Shown here: piece after piece, positions 24,792 to 33,320 of the stretch
Position numbering within the stretch: the stretch's first letter is position 1
How the letters are laid out: every line of letters starts with the position of its first letter
Origin: Streptomyces sp. KL109B
GTDB lineage: Bacteria; Actinomycetota; Actinomycetes; Streptomycetales; Streptomycetaceae
Assembly: GCF_030766935.1 (NCBI RefSeq)
Contig: NZ_JASERL010000010.1
Coordinates: 62,001 to 126,000 of the forward strand
Direction of reading: 5' to 3'
DNA: 64,000 nucleotides
The notes under the pieces: generated by a model
Told to the model about the DNA's origin: nothing
Databases searched by the model: none
The model's input: the letters and a program-made list of their open reading frames with translations, nothing else
Program-made: the position numbers and the translations under genes

Positions 24792-25909
24792 GCGGCACCT
24801 CCGGCCGGTGCGGCACCATCAAGCCCCGCCGGCGATTGAGGCGCGGGGTCCGGGGCAGAGCCCCGAGGCGTCACGCCGGACAGGGCGTCACGATGCGCCC
24901 GCCCAGAACACTCATGCACGTCGTCCCGCGACGACACCCCCGTGAACACCCCATCGCCATCAACCCGGACAACCAACCCGGCGGGCGACGCCACCGCCTC
25001 GTTCAACGCCGACAACAACGAGTCCCCGTCACCCAACGCCCGCAAAGGGGCGGACGCCCCACCGTCCCGCTCCCGCCAGGCCACCGGCCTACGCCCACCG
25101 TCCAGCACCAGCTCCCACGCCCCACCCTCCGGCGCGGCCCCCTGCTCCACACCCGCGAGCGTGGTCAACGACAGCAGCTTCAACCCCCGCTCCGCGCCGA
25201 GGAAGTCCGCGACGAACTCGTCGGCGGGCCCCGCCAACAGCTCGGCCGGCGGCGCACACTGCACCAAGTGCCCGCCCTCCCGGAACACCGCTATTCGGTC
25301 CCCGAGCCGCACGGCCTCGTCGATGTCGTGCGTGACGAACACAATCGTCTTGCTCAACTCCCGCTGCAGCCGCAGCAATTCGTCCTGAAGCTGGGTCCGC
25401 ACGACCGGGTCGACCGCCCCGAACGGCTCGTCCATCAGCAGCACCGGCGGATCCGCGGCCAGCGCCCTCGCCACCCCCACCCGCTGCTGCTGACCGCCGG
25501 ACAGCTGATGCGGATACCGCTTCCCCATCTCGGCCGAGAGCCCGACCCGCTCAAGCAGCTCACCGGCCGCCGCCCGCGCCTTCTTCCGCCCCCACCCGAG
25601 CAACAGCGGCACCGTGGCGACGTTGTCGAGCACGGTCCGGTGCGGAAAGAGACCGGCCTGCTGGATCACGTACCCGATCGATCGGCGCAGCTCGGCCGCG
25701 TCCTGCTCCAGTACGTCGCGCCCGCCGACCCGGATGGTGCCCGAGGTGGGCTCGACCATACGATTGATCATTCTCAGGCTCGTCGTCTTGCCGCAGCCGG
25801 ACGACCCGACGAAGACGGTCACGCCCCCTTCCGGCATGTCGAGCGAGAGATCGTGCACCGCTGTCGTGCCGTTCGGGAACCGCTTGTGGACCGCTTCGAA
25901 CTGGATCAT
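24788..25909 (-). CDS. Betaine/choline ABC transporter ATP-binding subunit
   Basis: 373 residues. Walker A is GSSGCGKTT, the signature is LSGGQQQR, and Walker B is VLLMDEPFGAVD; a CBS-like or regulatory domain follows from about 240. The last 30 residues (from SGVTPRGSAPDPAPQSPAGL) are translated from a copy of the 43-bp repeat element at 24822-24864, and the stop still overlaps the next gene's GTG. Energises import by the two permeases. First gene of the operon. Confidence 0.85.
   Translation of the reverse strand: MIQFEAVHKRFPNGTTAVHDLSLDMPEGGVTVFVGSSGCGKTTSLRMINRMVEPTSGTIRVGGRDVLEQDAAELRRSIGYVIQQAGLFPHRTVLDNVATVPLLLGWGRKKARAAAGELLERVGLSAEMGKRYPHQLSGGQQQRVGVARALAADPPVLLMDEPFGAVDPVVRTQLQDELLRLQRELSKTIVFVTHDIDEAVRLGDRIAVFREGGHLVQCAPPAELLAGPADEFVADFLGAERGLKLLSLTTLAGVEQGAAPEGGAWELVLDGGRRPVAWRERDGGASAPLRALGDGDSLLSALNEAVASPAGLVVRVDGDGVFTGVSSRDDVHECSGRAHRDALSGVTPRGSAPDPAPQSPAGLDGAAPAGGAA
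24822..24864. repeat. Interspersed 43-bp element inside the ABC ATPase gene end
   Basis: Same element as at 13409, reverse orientation. Here it is read in frame as the C-terminal tail of the ABC ATPase, and the downstream overlap with the permease gene is intact. Confidence 0.85.
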
Positions 25910-25938
25910 GGAGCGCCTCTGAAGTCCTCTTGCCCGTC

Positions 25939-25956
25939 CTGCATATCGTCATGCAG
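25939..25956. promoter_or_regulatory. Palindrome upstream of the ABC importer operon
   Basis: CTGCAT and ATGCAG flank ATCGTC, about 30 bp upstream of the ATPase ATG. The region up to 26087, shared with the divergent lyase, is AT-richer than its surroundings and carries GTAAATC repeats near 25996-26012, so both promoters probably lie here. Confidence 0.4.
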
Positions 25957-26087
25957 AGTTCTCGGTACGTGAATAACTTGTCAATGCCTCCGCGTAAATC
26001 ATCGGTAAATCCCCCGGCCGGGGACCGAACTATGAGACACGGGCGCCCTATTCGGGGCATTTGAACACTGATCAAGGGGAACAGCGC

Positions 26088-27578
26088 ATGGTGTCACAAC
26101 CGGTCGTCGTGCTCGACGGCCACGGCCTCCCGGTCACCGACGTCGCCCGCCTCGCCCACGCCACCGCCCGCCCGGTCCCCGGCACGGACGCCATGAAGCG
26201 CGTCGAGGAGTCCTGGAACGCGGCGCGGGAGATCGCCGCATGGGGCAGGGTCTACGGCCGCTCCACCGGCGTCGGCGCCAACCGCAGCGAGGACGTGCCC
26301 ACCGAGGCCGCCGCCGACCACGGCCTGCGCCTGCTGCGCAGCCACGCGGGCGCGATCGGCGACGAGCTGCCGGAGCACGAGGTCAGGGCGATGCTCGCGG
26401 TCCGTGCGAACCAGCTCCTGGCCGGCGGCGCGGGCCTGCGCCCGACGGTCGTCACGGCCCTCTGCGAGGCCCTGGAGAACGGCGCGTACCCGGCGGTCAA
26501 CGAGCACGGCTCGGTCGGCACCGGCGACATCGCGCCGCTCTCCCAGATGGGTCTGGCCCTCGCGGGCGAGCACCCGTGGCGCGGCAAGGGCACCCCGCCC
26601 GAGCCCCAGCCCCTCGACAACAACGACGCCCTCGCCCTGATCTCCTCCAACGCCCTCACCCTCGGCCAGGCGGCCCTCGCCCTGCACGAACTGCGCGAAC
26701 TGCTCGCCGCGACGAACCTGGTGGCCGCCCTCAGCCTCCTCGCCGTCGACGGCTCCTACGAGGCGTACGCACTGCCCGTGCACGAGTCGCGCCGCCACAA
26801 GGGCAGTTACGACGTGGCGGCCCGGATGCGCGAGATCCTCGGCGCCGACGACCGGCCGACGCCCCCGCTCGGCCGCATCCAGGACCCGTACGGCTTCCGC
26901 TGCGTGCCGCAGATCCACGGCCCGGCGCAGGACGCGGCGGACGCGCTCGAAGACGTCCTCACGGTCGAGATCAACGCGGCGGCGGAGAACCCCCTGATCT
27001 CGTACACGGACATGGCGGCCTACCACCACGGCGGCTTCTACATGGCCCAACTCGCCCTCGCCCTCGACCACTTCCGCCTCGCGATCAGCCAGGTCGCCCG
27101 CCTCTCCACATCCCGCCTGTCCACCCTCAACGAACCGGCCTTCACCCGCCTGCGCCCCTTCCTCGCGGACGGCGAACCCGCCTCGTCCGGCGTGATGATC
27201 CTGGAGTACGCCGCCGGGGGCGCCCTCGCCGACCTGCGCGCCTTCTCCGCCCCAGCCTCCCTCGGCCACGCGGTCCTCTCGCGCGGCGTCGAGGAACAGG
27301 CCAGCTTCGCGTCCCTCGCGGCCCGCCAGACGCTGCGCGCGTGCGCGGCGTTCCGGCAGGTGGTGGGGTGTGAACTGGTCGCGGCGGTACGGGCGTTGCG
27401 CCTTCGCGACCTGCGACCCGACGCGGAGCTCCCGGTGGGCCGGGCCTTCGAGCTCGCGACCGAGGAACTCCCGGCGGACGTGACGGACCGCCCGTTGACA
27501 CAGGACGTGGAGCGGGCGGCGGGCCTCCTCGGACGTTTCGCGGCGGCCCAGGGCCTGGCGGTCACCCCCGTACTCTGA
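26088..27578 (+). CDS. Histidine/aromatic amino-acid ammonia-lyase family protein lacking the MIO triad
   Basis: 496 residues with the overall layout of the histidase family: YGRSTGVGANR, then GSVGTGDIAPLSQ at about 142-154, and NEPAFTRLRPFL and a Glu-Gln-rich VEEQASFASL towards the C-terminus. The catalytic cofactor MIO normally forms from Ala-Ser-Gly in GSVGASGDLAPL. Here the same place reads G-T-G-D with one residue fewer and no serine, so MIO cannot form in the usual way. The residues around the usual QEDH motif are also changed. The family is sure; whether it deaminates histidine is not. Start at the ATG with AAGGGGAA before it. Divergent from the ABC operon and followed by an RpiR-type regulator. 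Confidence 0.75.
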   Translation: MVSQPVVVLDGHGLPVTDVARLAHATARPVPGTDAMKRVEESWNAAREIAAWGRVYGRSTGVGANRSEDVPTEAAADHGLRLLRSHAGAIGDELPEHEVRAMLAVRANQLLAGGAGLRPTVVTALCEALENGAYPAVNEHGSVGTGDIAPLSQMGLALAGEHPWRGKGTPPEPQPLDNNDALALISSNALTLGQAALALHELRELLAATNLVAALSLLAVDGSYEAYALPVHESRRHKGSYDVAARMREILGADDRPTPPLGRIQDPYGFRCVPQIHGPAQDAADALEDVLTVEINAAAENPLISYTDMAAYHHGGFYMAQLALALDHFRLAISQVARLSTSRLSTLNEPAFTRLRPFLADGEPASSGVMILEYAAGGALADLRAFSAPASLGHAVLSRGVEEQASFASLAARQTLRACAAFRQVVGCELVAAVRALRLRDLRPDAELPVGRAFELATEELPADVTDRPLTQDVERAAGLLGRFAAAQGLAVTPVL

Positions 27579-27585
27579 ATAGAGT
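27572..27585. promoter_or_regulatory. Inverted repeat ACTCT-GAAT-AGAGT at the lyase stop
   Basis: Perfect 5-bp arms around GAAT overlap the lyase stop codon and lie 41 bp upstream of the RpiR-type gene. It shares TGAATAG with the inverted repeat upstream of hutU (17844-17850). Confidence 0.35.
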
Positions 27586-27626
27586 CATACACGATCCAAG
27601 ACCGTTGAATGGACCGGCGGGGAGAC

Positions 27627-28496
27627 ATGAGCGAGCGCACGGACAGCACACCGAGCGGAGCGGGGACGCACAGCCCGGCGGCCCGCCTCCAGCACCTCTT
27701 CGAGGGACACCGCCTCACGCCCACCCAACGCCGCATCGCGCACTGCATGGTGCGCCGCGCGGCCGACGTGCCGTTCCTGTCGTCCGTGGAACTGGCCGAG
27801 CTCGCCGGGGTGAGCCAGCCGTCCGTCACCCGGTTCGCGGTCGCCCTCGGCTTCGACGGCTACCCGGCGCTGCGCAAGCACCTGCGCGAGACGGCCCCCG
27901 CCGAACCGGCGGGCTCCTCCAAGGCCAATGAGTACCAGCAGGCCGTGGAAGCGGAGATCGCCAACCTGCGGCACCTCGCCGAACTGCTCGCCGACCCGGA
28001 GCCGGTGGAGCGGGCGGGCCAACTCCTCGCCGCGTCACCGACGTTGCCGGTGCTCGGGCTGCGCGCGGCGGCCTCGCAGGCGTACGGATTCTCGTACTTC
28101 GCCGCGAAGGTGCACCCCGACGTACGCCTCCTCGACGAGGGCGGCACCATGCTCGCCGACCGCATCGACGCGGCCGTCCGCGCGGGCGCCACGGCCCTGC
28201 TCTGCTTCGCGCTCCCCCGCCACCCGCGCGAGGTCGTCGACACCCTCGCGTACGCGCGGGAGGCGGGCCTCACGGTCGTCACGGTCGCCGACTCCGCCTT
28301 CGCCCCGGTCGCCCGCCACTCCGACCTCCTGCTCCCGGCCGCCGTCGGCACCGGCCTCGCCTTCGACACGGCGTGCTCACCGATGCTGCTCGGCCGGGTG
28401 CTCCTGGAGGCGATGTGCGACGGGCTTCCGCAGGCGCAGGCGAGGCTTGAGGAATTCGACGTACGAGCGGCGGAACGCGGCCTCTTCGTCGAGTAA
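27627..28496 (+). CDS. RpiR/MurR-family transcriptional regulator
   Basis: 289 residues. An N-terminal RpiR-type helix-turn-helix (FLSSVELAELAGVSQPSVTR) is followed by a SIS sugar-isomerase-like domain (about 125-260, VLGLRAAASQAYGFSYFAAK and LCFALPRHPREVVDTLAYAR). SIS domains bind phosphosugars or other small ligands. It directly follows the lyase gene on the same strand, 48 bp apart, so it may control it. The ATG has GGGGAG upstream. Confidence 0.8.
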   Translation: MSERTDSTPSGAGTHSPAARLQHLFEGHRLTPTQRRIAHCMVRRAADVPFLSSVELAELAGVSQPSVTRFAVALGFDGYPALRKHLRETAPAEPAGSSKANEYQQAVEAEIANLRHLAELLADPEPVERAGQLLAASPTLPVLGLRAAASQAYGFSYFAAKVHPDVRLLDEGGTMLADRIDAAVRAGATALLCFALPRHPREVVDTLAYAREAGLTVVTVADSAFAPVARHSDLLLPAAVGTGLAFDTACSPMLLGRVLLEAMCDGLPQAQARLEEFDVRAAERGLFVE

Positions 28497-28520
28497 CCCT
28501 CGTACGGGAAAGGCGAGTTG

Positions 28521-28576
28521 CGCGGGGACCGCCGCACCCCCGTGTGACGGGGGGCGGGACGACGGCGGTCCCCGCG
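28521..28576. terminator. Strong hairpin after the RpiR-type gene
   Basis: CGCGGGGACCGCCG at 28521-28534 pairs perfectly with CGGCGGTCCCCGCG at 28563-28576. It lies 24 bp after the stop. A second imperfect GGGGCGGGGAGC/GCTCCCGCCCC hairpin follows at about 28672-28694. Confidence 0.65.
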
Positions 28577-29005
28577 AGGGGCGGGCACCGGGTCAGGCCG
28601 TGTGCGCGCCCAGGGCGTCCTTGGAGGTCCGGGAGCCGCTCCGGAGTTCCTGACGCCGCTCGCTGCCGGTGGGGGCGGGGAGCCGCTCCCGCCCCTTTCC
28701 GACATCCACCAATGTGCCGGACCCGTGTTAAGCCGGTGCTGCGCGCACGTGTCGCGCTCGTACCAGTTCAGTGATGTTCGTATCCGCCGTACCGCGTCCG
28801 GATCATCTTCGACCGACTGCATCGGGCCCTCACCGTGACGAACGACGGCCTCTTCATCGAGCGTCGGACAGCATGTCCGCCGACGCGCACTCGGCGGTCG
28901 CGCCAGACCGACGGTCCGGAACCCCGACAACGTCGTGCACGTCTGCAACCGTGCGGTCCTCGCACCGGTCATGACGCGCGGACCGCACGGGAGGCCGCCG
29001 TCAGG
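28577..29005. other. Region without a supported gene
   Basis: About 430 bp between the terminator and the stop of the cystathionine beta-synthase gene. Several short frames exist on both strands, but none has a ribosome site, conserved motifs or Streptomyces-like codon bias over a useful length. I see nothing beyond the second hairpin. Confidence 0.5.
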
Positions 29006-30391
29006 TCACTTGCTCTCGCGCGCCATGTACGCCAGCAGGTCCTGTCGGCTCACTACCCCGGTCGGCTTCCCCTCGACCAACACGATCGCGGCATCCGCCG
29101 AGCCCAGTACCTCCATCAGGTCCGCCACCGGCTCCCCGGAGCCGACCTGCGGCAGCGGCGGCGACATGTGCTTCTCCAACGGGTCCCGCAGGGAGGCCCG
29201 TTGCGTGAACAGCGCGTCGAGCAGCTCCCGTTCCACGACCGAGCCAATGACCTCGGCGGCCATCACGTCCGGGTGCCCCGCGGAGCGCTTGAGCACAGGC
29301 ATCTGTGAGACCCCGTACTCGCGCAGCACGTCGATCGCCTCACCCACGGTCTCCTCTGGATGCATGTGGACGAAGCCGGGGAGGGGGCCCTTCTTTCCGC
29401 TGAGCACGTCGAGGACCCGGCCGGCCTCCGCCGGCTCCTCCAGGAAGCCGTACGACGACAGCCACTCGTCGTTGAAGATCTTCGAGAGGTACCCCCGCCC
29501 GCTGTCCGGCAGCAGCACCACCACGACATCGTCCGGCCCGAGCCCCTCCGCCACCCGCAGCGCCGCCACGACGGCCATCCCGCAGGAGCCGCCGACGAGC
29601 AGCCCCTCCTCCTTGGCCAGACGCCGCGTCATCTGGAACGAGTCCTTGTCGGACACGGCGACGATCTCGTCCGCGACGTCCCGGTCATAGGCGGTGGGCC
29701 AGAAGTCCTCCCCCACCCCCTCCACGAGGTACGGCCGCCCGGACCCACCGGAGTAGACGGAGCCCTCGGGGTCGGCGCCGACGACCCGCACCCGCCCCTC
29801 ACTCGCGTCCTTCAGATACCGGCCCGTCCCGGAGATGGTGCCTCCCGTCCCGACCCCCGCCACAAAGTGGGTGATCCGCCCCTCCGTCTGCTCCCACAGC
29901 TCGGGCCCCGTGGAGTGGTAGTGCGACTCCGGGTTGTGCGGATTGCTGTACTGGTCCGGCTTCCAGGCGCCGGGCGTCTCGCGGACGAGGCGGTCCGAGA
30001 CGTTGTAGTACGAGTCCGGGTGCTCGGGATCCACCGCCGTCGGGCAGACCACCACCTCGGCGCCGTACGCACGCAGCACATTGATCTTGTCCGTGGAGAC
30101 CTTGTCGGGGCACACGAAGACGCACTTGTACCCCTTCTGCTGCGCCACCATGGCGAGCCCGACACCGGTGTTCCCGCTGGTCGGCTCGACGATGGTGCCG
30201 CCGGGAACGAGTTCCCCGCTCTTCTCGGCGGCCTCGATCATCCGCAGCGCGATACGGTCCTTCACGCTGCCGCCGGGATTGAAGTACTCGACCTTCGCGA
30301 GGACGGTCGCCCTCAGCCCTTCGGTCACTCTGTTGAGCCTCACCAGCGGGGTGTTGCCGACGAGGTCGATCATCGATTCGTGGATGCGCAC
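29006..30391 (-). CDS. Cystathionine beta-synthase
   Basis: 461 residues. An N-terminal PLP fold-type II domain has the lysine motif NPGGSVKDRIALRMIEAAEK, TSGNTGVGLAM, and the glycine loop GVGTGGTISGTGRYLK. Two C-terminal CBS domains follow (from about 330, FVHMHPEETVGEAIDVLREY and VGSGEPVADLMEVLG). It condenses serine or O-acetylserine with homocysteine to give cystathionine. The GTG at 30391 follows GGAG by seven bases. Divergent from the SGNH hydrolase. Confidence 0.9.
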   Translation of the reverse strand: MRIHESMIDLVGNTPLVRLNRVTEGLRATVLAKVEYFNPGGSVKDRIALRMIEAAEKSGELVPGGTIVEPTSGNTGVGLAMVAQQKGYKCVFVCPDKVSTDKINVLRAYGAEVVVCPTAVDPEHPDSYYNVSDRLVRETPGAWKPDQYSNPHNPESHYHSTGPELWEQTEGRITHFVAGVGTGGTISGTGRYLKDASEGRVRVVGADPEGSVYSGGSGRPYLVEGVGEDFWPTAYDRDVADEIVAVSDKDSFQMTRRLAKEEGLLVGGSCGMAVVAALRVAEGLGPDDVVVVLLPDSGRGYLSKIFNDEWLSSYGFLEEPAEAGRVLDVLSGKKGPLPGFVHMHPEETVGEAIDVLREYGVSQMPVLKRSAGHPDVMAAEVIGSVVERELLDALFTQRASLRDPLEKHMSPPLPQVGSGEPVADLMEVLGSADAAIVLVEGKPTGVVSRQDLLAYMARESK

Positions 30392-30573
30392 CGTGGTCTC
30401 CGGGTTCTCCTCCGTAATGGTGCCGCCAGAGTAAGGCGCACGGGGCGGTCCGTGTCCCTTCATCCGGAGTTGCGATTGGCCGACGGGGATTACGGGGCAA
30501 GGAGTCCATGTAGCCGTAACAGAGTCACGGATCCGAAGAGTGGCAGAGTCGCAGAGGCAGGTGGCCGCGGAAC

Positions 30574-31593
30574 ATGTCGAGCAGGGCGAGGGTGGCACGG
30601 CGGATCGCAGCGGGCGCGGCGTACGGCGGCGGCGGGATCGGGCTGCTGGGCGCGGCCACGGTCGGGCTGTTGCTCGCCGAGGTGCAGATCGCGCGACGCC
30701 AGGTCGGCAACCACGGTCCGGAGCCGGTGCACGTGCCGTCGGCGGACGGGGTGTACGGCCGCCGGATGTACGGCCCGCACAACGGCGAACCCCTGCGCTT
30801 CCTGATGCTCGGCGACTCCACGGCGGCGGGCCAGGGCGTGCACCGGGCCGGCCAGACCCCGGGCGCGCTGCTCGCCTCCGGGCTCGCGGCGGTGGCCGAG
30901 CGGACGGTGGAGCTGCGCAATGTGGCGCAGCCGGGCGCGCAGTCCGACGACCTCGACCGGCAGGTGCCGGTCGGCCTCGCGGACCCCGGCTGGCGGCCCG
31001 ACGTCTGCGTGATCATGATCGGCGCGAACGACGTCACGCACCGGATCCCCGCCACGAAGTCCGTACGTCATCTGTCGGCGGCGGTACGGCGGTTGCGCAC
31101 GGCGGGGGCGGAGGTGGTGGTCGGCACGTGCCCCGACCTCGGCTCGGTGGAGCCGGTGCAGCAGCCGCTGCGCTGGCTGGCGCGGCGTGCGTCGCGTCAG
31201 CTCGCGGCGGCGCAGACGATCGGCGCGGTGGAGCAGGGCGGCCGCACCGTCTCCCTCGGCGACCTCCTCGGCCCCGAGTTCTCGGCCAACCCCCGCGAAC
31301 TCTTCGGCCCGGACAACTACCACCCCTCCGTGGAGGGTTACGCCACCGCGGCCATGGCCGTCCTCCCGACCCTCTGCGCCGCGCTCGGCCTCTGGCCGGA
31401 GGAGGAGCGCCCCGACGCCTCCCGCGCCGAAGGCTTCTTCCCGGTCGCCCGCGCGGCGGCGCGGGCCGCGCAGGAAGGCGGCACGGAAGTCGCTGCCGCG
31501 ATGCCGACCGGCCCCCGGGGACCGTGGGCCCTCCTGAAGCGTCGCCGCCGACGCCGGGTGACGGCCCAGGACCCGGTCCTGACCGAAACCTGA
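30574..31593 (+). CDS. SGNH/GDSL-family hydrolase
   Basis: 339 residues. An N-terminal hydrophobic segment (GLLGAATVGLLLAEV) anchors or exports it. SGNH blocks are visible: LMLGDSTAAG (Ser nucleophile), VAQPGAQ (block II Gly), IMIGANDVTH (Asn block) and the DxxH dyad DNYHPSVEGY. The last 50 residues are rich in Ala and Arg. The function is likely an esterase or lipase acting on an unknown extracellular or envelope substrate. Confidence 0.8.
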   Translation: MSSRARVARRIAAGAAYGGGGIGLLGAATVGLLLAEVQIARRQVGNHGPEPVHVPSADGVYGRRMYGPHNGEPLRFLMLGDSTAAGQGVHRAGQTPGALLASGLAAVAERTVELRNVAQPGAQSDDLDRQVPVGLADPGWRPDVCVIMIGANDVTHRIPATKSVRHLSAAVRRLRTAGAEVVVGTCPDLGSVEPVQQPLRWLARRASRQLAAAQTIGAVEQGGRTVSLGDLLGPEFSANPRELFGPDNYHPSVEGYATAAMAVLPTLCAALGLWPEEERPDASRAEGFFPVARAAARAAQEGGTEVAAAMPTGPRGPWALLKRRRRRRVTAQDPVLTET

Positions 31594-31604
31594 CACCCAC
31601 CCTT

Positions 31605-31687
31605 GGGGCTCCGCCCCAAACCCCGCATTCGGCCCGGTAAATCAAGCCTCGCCGGCGATTGAGGCGCGGGGTCCGGGGCAGAGCCCC
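31605..31687. repeat. Head-to-head pair of the interspersed element
   Basis: A truncated forward copy at 31605-31626 (GGGGCTCCGCCCCAAACCCC then GC) faces a full reverse copy at 31645-31687. Together they could form a long hairpin after the SGNH hydrolase stop at 31593. Confidence 0.8.
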
Positions 31688-31854
31688 GGGAGCGGGCGCC
31701 GGGTCACCGCAACAGAAGAACCGGTCGACCGGCGGAGCCCTGAGCAAGCGCTTAGAAAAATGCGGCAGGGGTCACACCCCTCACCCGGTGACCCCAGCGG
31801 TACGCACGGGTAGCTTCGCTGACGGTCAGCCGTACCGAACCTCTTGGAGCCGTG

Positions 31855-33075
31855 ATGCCCGAAGCAGTGATCGTCTCAGCCGCCCGCTCCCCCATCGGCC
31901 GCGCCTTCAAGGGCTCGCTCAAGGACCTGCGCCCGGACGACCTGACCGCCACCATCATCCAGGCCGCCCTCGCCAAGGTCCCCGACCTTGACCCGCGAGA
32001 CATCGACGACCTGATGCTCGGCTGCGGCCTCCCCGGCGGCGAGCAGGGCAACAACCTGGGCCGCATCGTGTCCGTGCAGATGGGCATGGACCACCTCCCG
32101 GGCTGCACCGTCACCCGCTACTGCTCCAGCTCCCTCCAGACGACCCGCATGGCGCTGCACGCCATCAAGGCCGGCGAGGGCGACGTCTTCATCTCGGCGG
32201 GCGTCGAGATGGTCTCCCGCTTCGCGAAGGGGAACTCCGACTCCCTCCCCGACACCCACAACCCGCTCTTCGCCGAGGCCGAGGCCCGCACCGCGGCCGT
32301 CGCCCAGCAGGAGAACACCACGTGGCACGACCCGCGTGAGGACGGCCTGGTCCCGGACGCGTACATCGCGATGGGCCAGACCGCCGAGAACCTGGCCCGC
32401 CTGAAGGGCATCACCCGCGAGGACATGGACGCCTTCGGCGTGCGCTCGCAGAACCGCGCCGAGGAAGCCATCAAGAACGGCTTCTGGGAGCGCGAGATCA
32501 CCCCGGTCACCACCCCCGACGGCACGGTCGTGTCGAAGGACGACGGCCCGCGCGCGGGCGTGACGCTGGAGGGCGTCTCCGGCCTCAAGCCGGTCTTCCG
32601 CCCCGACGGACTCGTCACGGCCGGCAACTGCTGCCCGCTGAACGACGGCGCCGCCGCCCTCGTGATCATGAGCGACACCAAGGCCCGCGAGCTGGGCCTG
32701 ACCCCGCTCGCCCGCGTCGTCTCCACCGGCGTCTCCGGCCTCTCCCCCGAGATCATGGGCCTCGGCCCGGTCGAGGCGAGCAAGCAGGCGCTGAAGCGCG
32801 CGGGGCTCGGCGTCGACGACATCGACCTGTTCGAGATCAACGAGGCGTTCGCCGCCCAGGTCATCCCGTCCGCCCGCGACCTCGGCATCGACGAGGACAA
32901 GCTGAACGTGAACGGTGGCGCCATCGCCGTCGGCCACCCCTTCGGCATGACCGGCGCCCGGATCACCGGCACGCTGATCAACTCGCTCCAGTTCCACGAC
33001 AAGCAGTTCGGCCTGGAGACCATGTGCGTCGGCGGCGGCCAGGGCATGGCGATGGTCATCGAGCGCCTGAGCTGA
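31855..33075 (+). CDS. Acetyl-CoA acetyltransferase (thiolase)
   Basis: 406 residues. The catalytic cysteine is C90 in RYCSSSLQTTRM, the active-site histidine lies in NVNGGAIAVGHPFGMTGAR, and the second cysteine in CVGGGQGMAMV. It joins or cleaves acetyl-CoA units, in degradation or in making acetoacetyl-CoA. The ATG at 31855 is preceded by GGAGC; a GTG three bases earlier is possible. A strong terminator follows at 33125. Confidence 0.9.
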   Translation: MPEAVIVSAARSPIGRAFKGSLKDLRPDDLTATIIQAALAKVPDLDPRDIDDLMLGCGLPGGEQGNNLGRIVSVQMGMDHLPGCTVTRYCSSSLQTTRMALHAIKAGEGDVFISAGVEMVSRFAKGNSDSLPDTHNPLFAEAEARTAAVAQQENTTWHDPREDGLVPDAYIAMGQTAENLARLKGITREDMDAFGVRSQNRAEEAIKNGFWEREITPVTTPDGTVVSKDDGPRAGVTLEGVSGLKPVFRPDGLVTAGNCCPLNDGAAALVIMSDTKARELGLTPLARVVSTGVSGLSPEIMGLGPVEASKQALKRAGLGVDDIDLFEINEAFAAQVIPSARDLGIDEDKLNVNGGAIAVGHPFGMTGARITGTLINSLQFHDKQFGLETMCVGGGQGMAMVIERLS

Positions 33076-33124
33076 GCCGACCTGACCTGACCTGACCCGA
33101 TCCCGTCTATCGGTTCGTGATCCA

Positions 33125-33169
33125 ATCTCCCCCAGGATGTGACGTGCATCTCGGGGGAGATCGGTTTTT
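33125..33169 (+). terminator. Intrinsic terminator of the thiolase gene
   Basis: ATCTCCCCC at 33125-33133 pairs with GGGGGAGAT at 33153-33161, followed by CGGTTTTTG. The U-tract makes this one of the few canonical terminators in the window. From there to the next gene at 33321 nothing else was seen. Confidence 0.85.
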
Positions 33170-33320
33170 GCAGGTCAGCAGGGTCCCCACCCCATAAGGG
33201 GCCTAAACACCCAGCCAAAAGACCTGTCCAATTCGTGACGTAATGCACTGACAGCCGGTTCGTCCAGGCTTCAAGCTGATGTAGGAAGTCGGGGGTCGAC
33301 TTGAAACCGGGAGTACGTCA

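Noticed and set aside
26088..27578. Naming this gene hutH
   Set aside because: The MIO triad is absent and the active-site region is changed, so a canonical histidase name would overstate what can be seen.
28577..29005. Possible small genes between the RpiR-type gene and cystathionine beta-synthase
   Set aside because: No frame over 60 residues had a ribosome site, motif or typical codon use.
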